Positions 35,800 through 45,115 of a stretch of 64,000 nucleotides of DNA are shown here, piece after piece. The notes under the pieces were generated by a model. It made no database searches. It was given only the letters and a program-made list of their open reading frames with translations, and was not told where the DNA came from. The stretch is taken from NCBI RefSeq assembly GCF_014193845.1, contig NZ_JACHZX010000004.1, positions 124,001-188,000 on the forward strand, in the 5' to 3' direction. The position numbers and the translations under genes are program-made. The stretch comes from Sphingomonas sp. BK345. GTDB taxonomy: Bacteria; Pseudomonadota; Alphaproteobacteria; Sphingomonadales; Sphingomonadaceae. Numbering within the stretch: position 1 is the first letter of the stretch; every line of letters starts with the position of its first letter.

Positions 35800-36876
35800 G
35801 TGAGCGCACCCGCGACCCGCAAGATCATCCATATCGACATGGACGCCTTCTACGCGTCGGTCGAGCAGCGCGACGCGCCCGAGCTGCGCGGGCGCCCGGT
35901 CGCGGTCGGCGGCGCACGTGCGCGCGGCGTCGTGGCGGCGGCGAGCTACGAGGCGCGCGCCTTCGGGGTGCGCTCGGCGATGCCCTCGGTTACCGCGCTG
36001 CGGCGCTGCCCCGAGCTGGTGTTCGTACCGCCACGCTTCGACGTCTATCGCGCAGTGAGCCAGCAGATCCACGCGATCTTCGCCGATTACACCGAGCTGA
36101 TCGAGCCGCTCTCGCTCGACGAAGCCTATCTCGACGTCACCGAGGACGTGCGCGGGCTCGGCTCGGCCAGCGCGATCGCGGAGCAGATCCGCGCGCGGAT
36201 CGCCGCCGAGACCCGGCTCACCGCCTCCGCCGGGGTGAGCTACAACAAGTTCATCGCCAAGCTCGCCTCCGACCACAACAAGCCGAACGGCCTCTGTGTC
36301 ATCCCCCCGGGGCGGGGCGCGGCCTTCGTCGCCTCGCTGCCGGTCAAGCGCTTTCACGGCGTCGGCCCGGTGACCGCGGCCAAGATGGCGCGGCTGGGGA
36401 TCGAGACCGGCGCGGACCTGCGCGACCGCGACATTGCCTTTCTGCGCGCGCATTTCGGCAGCCATGCCGATTACCTCCACGGCGCCGCGCGCGGGATCGA
36501 CGAGCGACCGGTGCGCGCCCATCGCGAGGCCAAGTCGGTCGGTGCCGAGCGCACCTTCGAGACGAACCTGGCGGAGAGGACCGCGATCGAGGAGGCGCTC
36601 GAGCGCGTCGCCGACGCCGCCTGGGCCCGGATCGAGCGCGCCGCGGCGCGCGGCCGTACCGTGACGCTCAAGCTTCGCCGCGCCGACTTCGCCACGATCA
36701 CGCGCGCGCGCTCGCTGACGACGCCGATCGAAGATCGCGCGCAGATGGTGGCGATCGGCCGCGCGCTGCTGGCGCCGCTGCTGCCGGTCGAGGGCGGGAT
36801 CAGGCTGCTGGGGCTGACGCTCTCGGGGTTGCAGCGCAACGAAGCGCCCGCGCAGGCGGCGCTGCCGCTGCTGTGA
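35800..36876 (+). CDS. dinB: DNA polymerase IV (translesion, Y family)
   Basis: The 358 residues start at a GTG. The palm motif [17 protein letters not shown] holds the first catalytic Asp, and [10 protein letters not shown] supplies the second acidic pair. The thumb includes [20 protein letters not shown], and the little-finger domain fills the C terminus ([20 protein letters not shown] in part). The extreme C terminus ends PAQAALPLL, fitting a beta-clamp-binding QxxLxL-like tail. No LexA box is evident in the short gap upstream. Confidence 0.96.
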   Translation: MSAPATRKIIHIDMDAFYASVEQRDAPELRGRPVAVGGARARGVVAAASYEARAFGVRSAMPSVTALRRCPELVFVPPRFDVYRAVSQQIHAIFADYTELIEPLSLDEAYLDVTEDVRGLGSASAIAEQIRARIAAETRLTASAGVSYNKFIAKLASDHNKPNGLCVIPPGRGAAFVASLPVKRFHGVGPVTAAKMARLGIETGADLRDRDIAFLRAHFGSHADYLHGAARGIDERPVRAHREAKSVGAERTFETNLAERTAIEEALERVADAAWARIERAAARGRTVTLKLRRADFATITRARSLTTPIEDRAQMVAIGRALLAPLLPVEGGIRLLGLTLSGLQRNEAPAQAALPLL

Positions 36877-36971
36877 CCGATCATGCGGTGGCGCCACTCG
36901 GACGAGGGCTTGGAGCTTCGCCGTGCGGCTGAGGAAGCAAAAGTCGAAGTTCCCGCGCGTCGCCCCCCGCG

Positions 36972-37001
36972 GCGCTGGGCTCCTGCGTTCGCAGGAGCAC
37001 G
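36972..37001 (+). repeat. Dispersed 30-bp palindromic repeat, copy 1
   Basis: The element reads GCGCTGGG, then a perfect hairpin CTCCTGCG-TT-CGCAGGAG, then CACG. Related copies are at 59194-59221 and, inverted, at 61811-61840. It lies in the 256-base gap between dinB and the aroE-like gene, which otherwise holds no recognisable gene. Confidence 0.65.
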
Positions 37002-37132
37002 TTTCGCGCCTCCGCGTGCCCCACCGCCTCGCGTCATCGCGTCATCGCGTGAGGGTGGCCCGCGCAGCACGCCACGATTGGGCCACCCGCCAAGCATCGG
37101 CTATCGCGCCCGGCAGACGAGGAGAATCATCG

Positions 37133-37942
37133 ATGAAGCCACCGATCGGCCCGACCACCCGCCTGTGCATGTCGCTCGCCGCCCGCCCGGGCACCTTCGG
37201 CTCGCGCTTCCATAACCATCTCTACGAGGCGCTCGGCCTCGACTACGTCTACAAGGCGTTCACCACAACGGACCTAGCAGGCGCGGTGCGCGGCATTCGC
37301 GCGCTCGGCATCCGCGGCTGTGCGGTGTCGATGCCTTTCAAGGAGGACGTGATCCCGCTGCTCGACGGATTGCGCGACTCCGCCGCGGCGATCGACAGCG
37401 TCAACACCATCCTCAACGAGGACGGCACGCTGCTCGGCTATAACACCGATTACAGCGCGGTACGCACCCTGGTGGAGCCGCTCGCGCGCGCGCCGTTCCT
37501 GCTGCGCGGCAGCGGCGGCATGGCCAAGGCGACCGCCACCGCGCTGGTCGACGCCGGCTTCGTCGAGGGCGTGATCGTCGCGCGCAACGTGGCGAAAGGG
37601 CGCACCCTGGCGACGGCGCTGGGCTGCGACTGGCAGGCCGAGGCCGAGGAGCTAATGGCACCGGTGCTGGTCAACGTCACCCCGCTTGGCATGACCGGCG
37701 CCGACGCCGAGACGCTCGCCTTCACGCACGCGCAGGTCGAGGCCGCCGAGGTGGTGATCGACGTCGTGGCCAAGCCGGTCGAGACGCCGCTGCTGCGGCT
37801 GGCGCGCGCGCTCGGCACGCCCGTGGTGACCGGCGCCGAGATCGCCAAGCTTCAGGCGCTCGAGCAATTCATACTCTACACCGGGGTGCGCCCGACCGAG
37901 GCGCAGGTCGCGGCGGCGGAGGCCTATGCGCTGGGAAGGTGA
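37133..37942 (+). CDS. Shikimate 5-dehydrogenase-like protein
   Basis: This 269-residue protein starts at the ATG at 37133, after AGGAGAATCATCG. An AroE fold is supported by VSMPFKEDV (catalytic Lys), LLGYNTDYSAV (catalytic Asp), the cofactor loop RGSGGMAKATATAL and NVTPLGMTG. The substrate-binding start differs from standard AroE: instead of the HSLSP-type segment it reads CMSLAARPGTFGSRFHNHLY. It probably belongs to an AroE-like side branch with another substrate, and a separate true aroE would be expected elsewhere. The 259 bases after it hold nothing recognisable. Confidence 0.85.
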   Translation: MKPPIGPTTRLCMSLAARPGTFGSRFHNHLYEALGLDYVYKAFTTTDLAGAVRGIRALGIRGCAVSMPFKEDVIPLLDGLRDSAAAIDSVNTILNEDGTLLGYNTDYSAVRTLVEPLARAPFLLRGSGGMAKATATALVDAGFVEGVIVARNVAKGRTLATALGCDWQAEAEELMAPVLVNVTPLGMTGADAETLAFTHAQVEAAEVVIDVVAKPVETPLLRLARALGTPVVTGAEIAKLQALEQFILYTGVRPTEAQVAAAEAYALGR

Positions 37943-38201
37943 CGCTGTCCGTACCGAAGGCATAGCCGCGCGGCCGAAGAGGCGCGCAGAAGCCCTTACG
38001 CGGAACGGAGCAGCGGCGAGGACCCGGTGGGGCCGACGATCATATCAGCCTCCAACCGCGCTGACCGGCTTACCAACCGCGTAGGTACGCGACCGCCCGC
38101 CCTGACATCGAACATCCGGCGACGCGCGCTCCTCCACCGAACGTCCGCGATGCTGCCGGACCGTTCCCGCCCATGCGCGTTCGCCCGACGCACCGCTCAG
38201 G

Positions 38202-38630
38202 TCAGGTCAGGTTGGCGCGCGTGATCACGGTTCGCGAGACCACCTCCGCTCCATAGGTCTTCAGCGCTGCGGCATGGACGAGTTCACGCAGCACCTGCAG
38301 CTGCGGCACATAGCCCTCGGCCGGGCCGGCGATCGGCGCGGCGAAGCTGGTGCGATTGACCGCGTCGGCGAGCACCGGCAGGCCCGAGCGTATCTCGCGC
38401 TCGCGCCGCACCGGCACCTCGATCTGCGCGTCGAAGCTGAGATAGCCGAGCAGATGACCGTCCGACCCGACGAGGGGGGCGGTCAGCGTGCCGATCGGCA
38501 CGAACTCGCGCCGCGGCGCGGCGGCGAAGATATTGTCACCCCCGACGAGGTGACTGACCTCGAGGGCGCTCAGGCTGCCGACGGCGACGCCGCAGAGCAG
38601 GACGAGCAGACGACGCGCGAAGGGTGGCAC
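38202..38630 (-). CDS. FliL-like flagellar basal-body-associated protein
   Basis: The 142 residues have one N-terminal membrane anchor (RRLLVLLCGVAVGSLSALEV) and a periplasmic domain beginning FVPIGTLTAPLVGSDGHLLG, with strand pattern GYLSFDAQIEV and a C-terminal VVSRTVITRANLT. This layout fits FliL, which stabilises stators near the motor, though similarity is modest. It lies 18 bases downstream of the truncated motB on the same strand, which supports the call. Confidence 0.6.
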   Translation of the reverse strand: MPPFARRLLVLLCGVAVGSLSALEVSHLVGGDNIFAAAPRREFVPIGTLTAPLVGSDGHLLGYLSFDAQIEVPVRREREIRSGLPVLADAVNRTSFAAPIAGPAEGYVPQLQVLRELVHAAALKTYGAEVVSRTVITRANLT

Positions 38631-38648
38631 CGCGATGATCCTTGAAGC

Positions 38649-39381
38649 TCAGAAACGAAGGCTGCCGTCGCGCGGCAGCACGGAAGGTTCGGACAGTACG
38701 ATGATCGCTATCCGGCGGTTCTCGGCGCGGCTCGGCTGGTCCGGATAGACCGGCTGCGTGCCAGCGCGCGCGACGATCTGCGCGAAGCGATCGGGCGAGA
38801 GCCCGTCCGCCACCAGGGTGTCCCGCGCGGCCTCGGCGCGGGCGCCCGAGAGCCGCCAGTTCGCCGCGCTCTGCGCACCACCCTCGGCGCTGGTATGCCC
38901 CTCGATCGCCAGCTGCGCCTCGACATGCTGGAGCCGGCGCGCGACCTGCGCGAGGAGCGCGCGGCCGTAAGCGTTCAACTCGGCCGTAGGGCCGGCGAAG
39001 ATGCTCTGCTGCGCGGTGTCCATCAGCGTGATCCGAACGCCGTCATGCTCCCGCTCGACCTGCACCGAGCGCGGGCCCTGCGTCGCATTGGGCGCGAGTT
39101 CGAGCGCGACACGCAGCTCGTCGGCGAGCGCGCGGCGGCTGGCCGCCGGGATGTTCGCGGTCCCGCCGCGCGACGCGCCGGCGGTACCGGCCTCGGCGCT
39201 GAGGATGCCGAAGGCTTGCATCTGGTCGCCCTGCGCGCGTCGTAGCCGACCGCCGGTGCCCGGCTCCAGCTCAGGCTGGTCGGTCTGCGCCGCCGGTGCC
39301 ATCGTCGTCACCGAGGTGGAGAAATATTGAGCGAGACCTTTGAGCCTTCCCTTGTCGGGCGTCGCGATCAACCACATCAGC
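38649..39381 (-). pseudogene. motB: motB remnant, 5' truncated (flagellar stator protein)
   Basis: Reading the minus strand, recognisable MotB begins abruptly at LMWLIATPDKGRLKGLAQYF. In intact MotB this follows the membrane helix with the proton-carrying Asp. Roughly the first 40-50 residues and that helix are missing. Upstream codons instead read antisense flhA. The rest is complete: DGVRITLMDTAQQSIF, the OmpA-type peptidoglycan-binding part with EGHTSAEGG, NWRLSGARAEAAR and NRRIAIIVL. Without the helix it cannot form a stator ion channel. Its broken end abuts the broken end of flhA. Confidence 0.85.
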
Positions 39382-41028
39382 ATGCCCGGCAAGCAGATGG
39401 CGATCGACGCCGATCTGTCCGCCGGCATGATCACCGAGGATCAGGCGCGCGCCAAACGTGCCGAGCTCGAGGCCGAGAGCGGCTTCTACGGTGCGATGGA
39501 CGGCGCCTCCAAGTTCGTGAAGGGCGACGCGATCGCAAGCGTCGTGATCACCGGGATCAACATCCTGGTCGGGCTGACGATCGGCGTGGTGCTGCACGGG
39601 CTACCCTTCGGCGAGGCGTTCCGCACCTATACCATCCTCACCGCGGGCGAGGGTCTGGTCAGCCAGATCCCCGCTTTGATCGTCTCCACCGCGGCGGGTC
39701 TGCTCGTCTCCAAGGGCGGCGCGCGCGGCAAGACCGGGATGGCGCTGAGCGAGCAGCTCGGGCGCTATCCCCAGGCCTTCGCGATCGTCGGCGCGCTGCT
39801 CGCCGCGCTCGCGCTCGCGCCGGGCCTGCCGTTCCTGCCGTTCGCGCTGCTAGCGGCGGGCTGCGGATGGCTCAGCTGGTCGCTCGGCCAGACCGCCGCC
39901 CGTCGACGCGCCGACGAACTCGCGGTCTCGATCATCGAGGCGGAGAAGAGCGCGGCCGAGGCCGCCGAGCCGATCGCCGAGACGCTCGCGATCGACGCGG
40001 TGCGAATCGAGCTCGGCTATGCGCTGCTGCCGCTGATCAATGATTCTAATAGCGAGCCGCGGCTGGATGATCAGGTCCGCGCGCTGCGCCGCCAGCTCGC
40101 CGCGGATTACGGCTTCGTGCTGCCCGCGGTTCGCATCCTCGACAATATGACGCTGCCGCCGCACCAGTATCTCGTCTTCGTGCGCGGCACCGAGGCGGCG
40201 CGTGGCGAGATCCGCATCGACAAGCTGCTGGTGATCAACCCGGGCGGTGCACCGCTGGGTCTCGCGGGCGAGACGGCGCGCGAGCCGGTGTTCGGGCTGC
40301 CCGCGCTGTGGATCGATCGCAGCCTGCGCGACGAGGCGGCGCTGCGCGGCCTCACCACGGTGACCTGCGGCACGGTGGTGACGACCCATCTCACCGAGGT
40401 GGTCAAGGCCAACCTGCCCGACCTGCTCACCTATACCGAGACGCAGAAGCTGCTCACCGAGGTACACCGCGACGTCGAGAAGCTGGTGGCGGAGATCATC
40501 CCGTCCAAGATCACAGTGTCGGCGGTGCAGCGCGTGCTGCAGACGCTGCTGGCAGAGGAGATCTCGATCCGCGACATACCGACGATCCTCGAGGGGATCG
40601 CGGAGGCGGTGAGCTTCACCCAGTCGATCCGCTTCATCGCCGAGCACGTGCGCGCGCGCCTGGCTCGCCAGATTTCGGCTCAGCACACGCGCGACGGCGT
40701 GATCCCCGTCCTGCTGCTCGGAGCGCGCTGGGACGAGGCCTTCTCCGAAGCGATCGTCGGCCAAGGCGACGAGCGGCAGCTCGCGATGGCGCCCGACCTG
40801 GTACAGCGCTTCATCGACACCGTCGCGCGCGCGCTCGATCGCTGGGCCGAGCGCGGCGAGATACCCTGCCTGCTCACCAACCCGGCGCTGCGCCCCTTCG
40901 TTCGCTCGGTCATCGAGCGCGCGCGTCCTGCCACGGTGGTGCTGTCGCAGAGCGAGATTCACCCGCGCGTGCGGGTGCGCGCCCTGGGCACGCTCGACGA
41001 TGATTCCGCGACGGCCGCCGCTGCCTGA
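39382..41028 (+). pseudogene. flhA: flhA remnant, 5' truncated (flagellar export gate protein)
   Basis: Homology to FlhA starts exactly at MPGKQMAIDADLSAGMITED, normally near residue 145-155. The first group of membrane helices is therefore absent. Codons before it are antisense motB. From there 549 codons are intact, including GAMDGASKFVKGDAIASVVI, three or four remaining helices, and the cytoplasmic domain (EIIPSKITVSAVQRVLQTLL, IRDIPTILEGIAEA) to a normal end. The export gate needs its N-terminal membrane part, so this copy is probably non-functional unless the sequence is misassembled. Confidence 0.85.
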
Positions 41029-41080
41029 GCGAGCGGCATCCTATGAAGATACGACGTGAACCTTGGATAGTGGAGCGAGC

Positions 41081-42607
41081 GTGCCGGTGATCGACGTCCA
41101 TTCCGCCGCGACCAGCGGCCAGCGCGCGCCTTCCTTCAAGGCATCCAGGGAGGATGACGGCTCGACCACGAGTCGCTTCGATCATCTGCTAGCGAGTGAG
41201 ATCTCCGGCGAGGGCGAAGCACCGGCTGCCCGCGACAAGGCGACCGCGGAGATGGCGTCCGCCCGTGCCCAGGCCACCCCGGGCGCGAGCGGTGTTCAGT
41301 CCGGCAGCGACGCTCCCCGGCTCGGTTCACCCTTCGCAACGCTTCTTGTCACCGAGCGAGCGGTGGCGACCGTTCCAGCGACCGTGAGTGCGGCCGATGA
41401 CGCGATTGCTACGCTCAGCGCGAACGGTGACACGGCCGTCGCGACCTCTACCGAGCATGCGCAGCCGGCTGCCGTCCACGCCACCGCCTCGAACACGACG
41501 ATCCCTCCGCACACGACGACCTCGGCTGCCACGATCAGCCTCGGCGGCGGTCCGGTCCTCGGCGCGCCGGTAACCGACGGGCTGACGCTTGTCGCCGACG
41601 AGGACGCGCCTGCACCAGCGAGCGGCGGCGGCACGAGTGTGTCCAGACGCAACTTAGCGGCTGAGGGTGAGGACACGGTTGCCGCCGATCTCGACGGGTC
41701 GATCGCAGACGAAGCGGGCGTCGTGGATCCGGCTGGAACCGCAACAGCAGCGCTGGTCTCCGCGACGCATGCGGGCAAGGTGGTCGGCTCGATGCAGCCG
41801 GAGACGAGCGTCACGGCCGGCAAGCTGGTCTCCGCATCGCCGGTGGCAAGCGCGCCCGCCCGAGCCTGCGATCTGATCGAAGCGGCAGATGCGCTCCACG
41901 AGGAAGCAGGACAAGCGAGAGGCAAACTGGGTGACAGAACGCCATCGTTCGACGTCTCGGCCACCATGCCGGCGAGTGTGGGCGCGCACCGCTCCGCTTC
42001 TTCGTTTCCCTTCGACGCTCCTCCACCTGACATCACCCCAGCAGCGGTCGGCGCCACGCCTCTGTCCGCCGCCGTCGCCCGATCCGGCGTGGCGGCGGAG
42101 ACGGATGCCGCCGCTCTACGCCACGTCGAGCGGCTGTACGCACCGCATGACGGCCGGTCACCGAGCGGAAACGCCGCTACGTTCGCTCGCCTCGGCACGA
42201 TCGGGCAGGACACCGGCGTGGCGCTCGCGCGCGGAGTCGCGGACGGGCGTGACCATGTCGCGATCCGCCTAGACCCGCCCGACCTCGGCCGGATCGACGT
42301 GCAGTTGAGCTTCGGCCAGGACGGCGGGCTTCGCGCCGTCGTCGCGAGCGACAATCGCGCCGCTCTCGACCTGCTGCGTCATGACCTCGACCAATTGCAG
42401 CGCGCGCTCGCCGACGCGGGCGTGCGCGCCGACGCGCAGTCGTTCCATTTTTCCGAGCGGCAATCGGGGGGCAGTCAGCGGTGGGACGCGCCGGTCGCGC
42501 GCGACCAACGTTATGCCGCGCTCACCGATCCCGCCGCCGAGCGACCCAGCACCGCTCCCACCCCTCGCCGGCTGCGTTCGAGCGGCCTGATCGACGTCTT
42601 CGCCTGA
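41081..42607 (+). CDS. fliK: Flagellar hook-length control protein FliK
   Basis: This protein has 508 residues from the GTG at 41081, which has GGAG five bases upstream. A TTG 18 bases earlier is the alternative. The first 390 residues are low-complexity (Ala, Thr, Ser, Pro rich), as expected of the ruler part of FliK. The conserved C-terminal domain reads VAIRLDPPDLGRIDVQLSF, then LRAVVASDNRAALDLLRHDL and LQRALADAGV. It measures hook length and switches export specificity by contacting FlhB. It lies 52 bases after the flhA remnant. Confidence 0.88.
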   Translation: MPVIDVHSAATSGQRAPSFKASREDDGSTTSRFDHLLASEISGEGEAPAARDKATAEMASARAQATPGASGVQSGSDAPRLGSPFATLLVTERAVATVPATVSAADDAIATLSANGDTAVATSTEHAQPAAVHATASNTTIPPHTTTSAATISLGGGPVLGAPVTDGLTLVADEDAPAPASGGGTSVSRRNLAAEGEDTVAADLDGSIADEAGVVDPAGTATAALVSATHAGKVVGSMQPETSVTAGKLVSASPVASAPARACDLIEAADALHEEAGQARGKLGDRTPSFDVSATMPASVGAHRSASSFPFDAPPPDITPAAVGATPLSAAVARSGVAAETDAAALRHVERLYAPHDGRSPSGNAATFARLGTIGQDTGVALARGVADGRDHVAIRLDPPDLGRIDVQLSFGQDGGLRAVVASDNRAALDLLRHDLDQLQRALADAGVRADAQSFHFSERQSGGSQRWDAPVARDQRYAALTDPAAERPSTAPTPRRLRSSGLIDVFA

Positions 42608-42619
42608 GGAGTTGCCACC

Positions 42620-43381
42620 ATGACCGCCCCGATCAGCACGTCCGACGCGAGCAGCGTCGCCGAGAAAGTCGCCGCTCAGAAAGCCGCCGCACAGAAGGCA
42701 GCGGCCGACCGCGCCGCGCTCGACAAGAACGACGACGCGACGGCCGCACCTGAGAGCAAGCCGGTGATCAGCGCCGACTTCAACATGTTTCTGAAGCTGC
42801 TGACGTCACAGATCCAGAACCAGAATCCGCTCAGCCCGATGGACACGGCGCAATTCACCAACCAGCTGGTTCAGTTCGCGCAGACCGAGCAGTCGATCCA
42901 GCAGAACAGCACGCTGAAGACGATCCTCGCCAAGCTGACCTCGCAGGAGCTGGCGCAGGCGTCTTCCTACATCGGGCGCGAGGCGCGGTTCGACACGCAG
43001 GTCGCGGGACTGACAGCGGACAAGCCGGCGAATTGGTCGTACCAATATAGCCAGATGCCGGCGACGCTGCTGGCGGAGATCAAGGACAGCAAAGGCTCGG
43101 TCATGAAGACGATCGCGCTGAGCCCCGCCACCAAGGGCAAGATCGTATGGGACGGCACGAGCGCGCTCGGCGGCAAGGCGCCCGAGGGCAATTACACGCT
43201 CTCGCTCGTCGCCAAGGACGTCAACGGCGCGACGATCAACGGCGCTGTCACCGCGGCCGGTACGATCACGTCGGCGATGATGCTCGACGGCCGAGCCATC
43301 GTCACGGTCAACGGCGCCAATTATCCGCTTGATGCGCTGCTCTCGATCGACACTGCCGGCGCCGCCACCATTACTGCATGA
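42620..43381 (+). CDS. flgD: Flagellar hook assembly scaffold protein FlgD
   Basis: The 253 residues have an N-terminal helical region followed by DFNMFLKLLTSQIQNQNPLS and MDTAQFTNQLVQFAQTEQSI, the defining FlgD blocks. The C-terminal FlgD Ig-like/tudor part contains GKIVWDGTSALGGKAPEGNY. It caps the growing hook and sits 12 bases after fliK. The hook gene flgE and other rod genes that often follow are absent. The next 600 bases are noncoding with repeats. Confidence 0.95.
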   Translation: MTAPISTSDASSVAEKVAAQKAAAQKAAADRAALDKNDDATAAPESKPVISADFNMFLKLLTSQIQNQNPLSPMDTAQFTNQLVQFAQTEQSIQQNSTLKTILAKLTSQELAQASSYIGREARFDTQVAGLTADKPANWSYQYSQMPATLLAEIKDSKGSVMKTIALSPATKGKIVWDGTSALGGKAPEGNYTLSLVAKDVNGATINGAVTAAGTITSAMMLDGRAIVTVNGANYPLDALLSIDTAGAATITA

Positions 43382-44012
43382 AGAGGATTTCTCTGCGAGA
43401 CTTTCTCGTCATCCCGGACCGTTCGATACGCTCAGGAGAGCGATGTCAGCGGTCTACTGTGCCGCCGCACCTTCAAGGCGTAGGCTTCGCGGCAAGGTGT
43501 GTCCGGACCCAAAAGGCGGCTTTCACCTTCGGCCGTTTGATCTCCCGCCGCTTTTCACGGGTGATACGATGCGATGAGGGAGATTGCTTCTCGTCCCTCG
43601 CCGTCATCCCGGCCCCTGCGGCGTCGCTCGGGACAGGCTTGAGCCGAGATCCATCCCGTCGTGAGAGCAAGGCCGGGGACTCTCGGGGCACCATGGATCC
43701 GGGGTCGAGCCCGGGCTGACCGAGGTAGGCCGCTCCCGCGACGGTGAGCATCTTGAGTGCGGACTCGTGGATCGCGGAAAATATCCAGGATGGCGAAAGG
43801 TGGGAAATGTTTCGTGGGTGTCGCGGGAAGGTCCTGAACGACGAGCACCGTCTCGTTCACGGACGATCGACCATGGTCCGTACACGATCGTGTATCTGCG
43901 CCGCGCGCTTGAGAACGGCACAGCCCGGTTCGGCAGCGTAGCGACCTGCCGCGCCGCCGATCTGGATGGGTCAGCCTCGCTCGCTTACGTCCGCCCGCAG
44001 GACTCAATGCGC
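43382..44012. other. Noncoding stretch downstream of flgD, with repeat element
   Basis: About 630 bases carry no supported gene. Many stops interrupt every frame and no ribosome site stands out. A large imperfect inverted repeat occupies 43603-43720. A separate GTCATCCCGGAC arm-like fragment occurs near 43409. The stretch interrupts the flagellar gene run. Confidence 0.5.
43603..43720. repeat. Imperfect inverted-repeat intergenic element
   Basis: The left arm begins GTCATCCCGG and ends near GATCCAT (about 43648-43654). The right arm runs from CCATGGATCCGGGG to CCCGGGCTGAC (43691-43720) and is its approximate reverse complement. The outer ends resemble those of the element at 52441-52530 (GGGATGAC). 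It looks like a member of a dispersed palindromic family, not an insertion sequence. Confidence 0.5.
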
Positions 44013-44189
44013 TCATCCGCGACCGCGACCCGCGTTGCCGAGCACGAGGGCGGCAAGCAGCCGGCCGATATAGCGCAGGCACAATTCCTGGTGGATCGCC
44101 GCGGCGGCGTCGCTGCTGGCGACGATGGCGCGAACCGCTTCAGCGCGGGCGCGCGCGGCGTGATAATCGGCGTCGTGGTCGTGGTACAT
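44013..44189 (-). CDS. Small His-rich helical hypothetical protein (58 aa)
   Basis: The ATG at 44189 follows GAGGAG at good spacing. The product starts MYHDHDADYHAARARAEAVR and continues as an amphipathic helix (AIHQELCLRYIGRLLAALVL), ending GNAGRGRG. It resembles short sphingomonad proteins that begin with His/Asp-rich residues and an Arg-Ala-Glu helix, but I cannot name the family. Function unknown. Confidence 0.5.
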   Translation of the reverse strand: MYHDHDADYHAARARAEAVRAIVASSDAAAAIHQELCLRYIGRLLAALVLGNAGRGRG

Positions 44190-44378
44190 GCGCGATCTCC
44201 TCGCGCTCTCCTTGGCCTCCCCGCCTCTCGCCGGCATGTCGACGATGTTGCGCCGGCGTCATCATTGTCGCGCGGCTGAGCATTTGTCGCGGCACGCGCG
44301 TGACGAAAGGTTGCGCGACGGAACCCATCGCCTCGCGCGTCATTGGAGCGGGCATCCCACAGCACAGGAAGTTGATCC

Positions 44379-44570
44379 ATGCGTAAGATCCTCCTCTCCA
44401 CCCTGCTCGTCGCCGGCGCGGTGAGCATGTCAGCCTGTTCGACGCTGCGCGGCGCGGCGATCGGCGGCGCGGGCGGCGCCGGTGTCGCGGCGGCGACGGG
44501 CAAGAGCGTCGAGAAGGGCGCGGCGGTTGGTGGCGTCGGCGGCGCGGTCGTCGGCACCGTGGTCGACTGA
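44379..44570 (+). CDS. Small glycine-zipper lipoprotein
   Basis: This 63-residue protein has signal peptide RKILLSTLLVAGAVSMSAC, with a lipobox ending in Cys20 (SAC). A glycine-zipper stretch follows (AAIGGAGGAGVAAATG and GAAVGGVGGAVVGTVV). It is probably an outer-membrane lipoprotein of the osmotically inducible OsmB/SlyB-like kind. A CACAGGAAG site precedes the ATG. It stands alone between oppositely oriented genes. Confidence 0.75.
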   Translation: MRKILLSTLLVAGAVSMSACSTLRGAAIGGAGGAGVAAATGKSVEKGAAVGGVGGAVVGTVVD

Positions 44571-44657
44571 GACCGATCCATACGGTGAGAACGGGGAGAT
44601 GTCAGCCGCGGGCATCGTGTTGATGTTCGAGCTGAACGTCTCCCCATCTCGCGATGA

Positions 44658-45110
44658 TCAGGCGGACGATCGCGCGGCCAGGTCGCGAAGCAGGTCGGCC
44701 CGAACACGATCCTTCGGTCGACCGAACAGGTCGAACATCGATTCCAACTCCGATAGCTGGGGCACGTGAACGCTGCCGACCGACTGCCGCGTGACCGGTC
44801 GCACGGCTATCCATTCCCCCGCCGAGCAGACGCGGAGCCCCGCCATCAGCTCGATCGGCAGCGTGGCACCTTCCAGTCGAGCGAACGGGCACGAGCGGAA
44901 GCGTTCGCCGGGCGCACCGATCACCACGTTACCGCGCCACGCCGCGATCACGTCATGTGCGTCCCGCGGGCTGAGCAGCACGTCGATGTCGGCCACCGAC
45001 GTCGCGGCCCTGTGCAACCATGCCGCCGCGCTGCCGATCACCCACCAGGGATCGCGCGCGCCGCGTAGCGTCGTCGCCACCTCGTCCAGCGCGGCGGCGA
45101 GCGGCGACAT
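44658..45110 (-). CDS. Nucleotidyltransferase-fold protein
   Basis: The 150 residues contain WWVIGSAAAWLHRAATSVADIDVLL. Here GSAAAWLH and the later D-I-D acidic pair match the minimal nucleotidyltransferase active site (GG/GS...DxD). A third acidic residue probably lies in LPIELMAG. It could be an antitoxin-like or metabolic NTase, but no partner toxin (HEPN) gene is adjacent. It starts 5 bases after the nitronate-monooxygenase-like gene ends, so they are likely cotranscribed. Confidence 0.7.
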   Translation of the reverse strand: MSPLAAALDEVATTLRGARDPWWVIGSAAAWLHRAATSVADIDVLLSPRDAHDVIAAWRGNVVIGAPGERFRSCPFARLEGATLPIELMAGLRVCSAGEWIAVRPVTRQSVGSVHVPQLSELESMFDLFGRPKDRVRADLLRDLAARSSA

Positions 45111-45115
45111 GCGCC

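Noticed and set aside
39340..39381. Plus-strand codons MSLPLSGVAINHIS ahead of flhA as an alternative N terminus
   Set aside because: These are the antisense of motB (LMWLIATPDKG region) and match no FlhA start.
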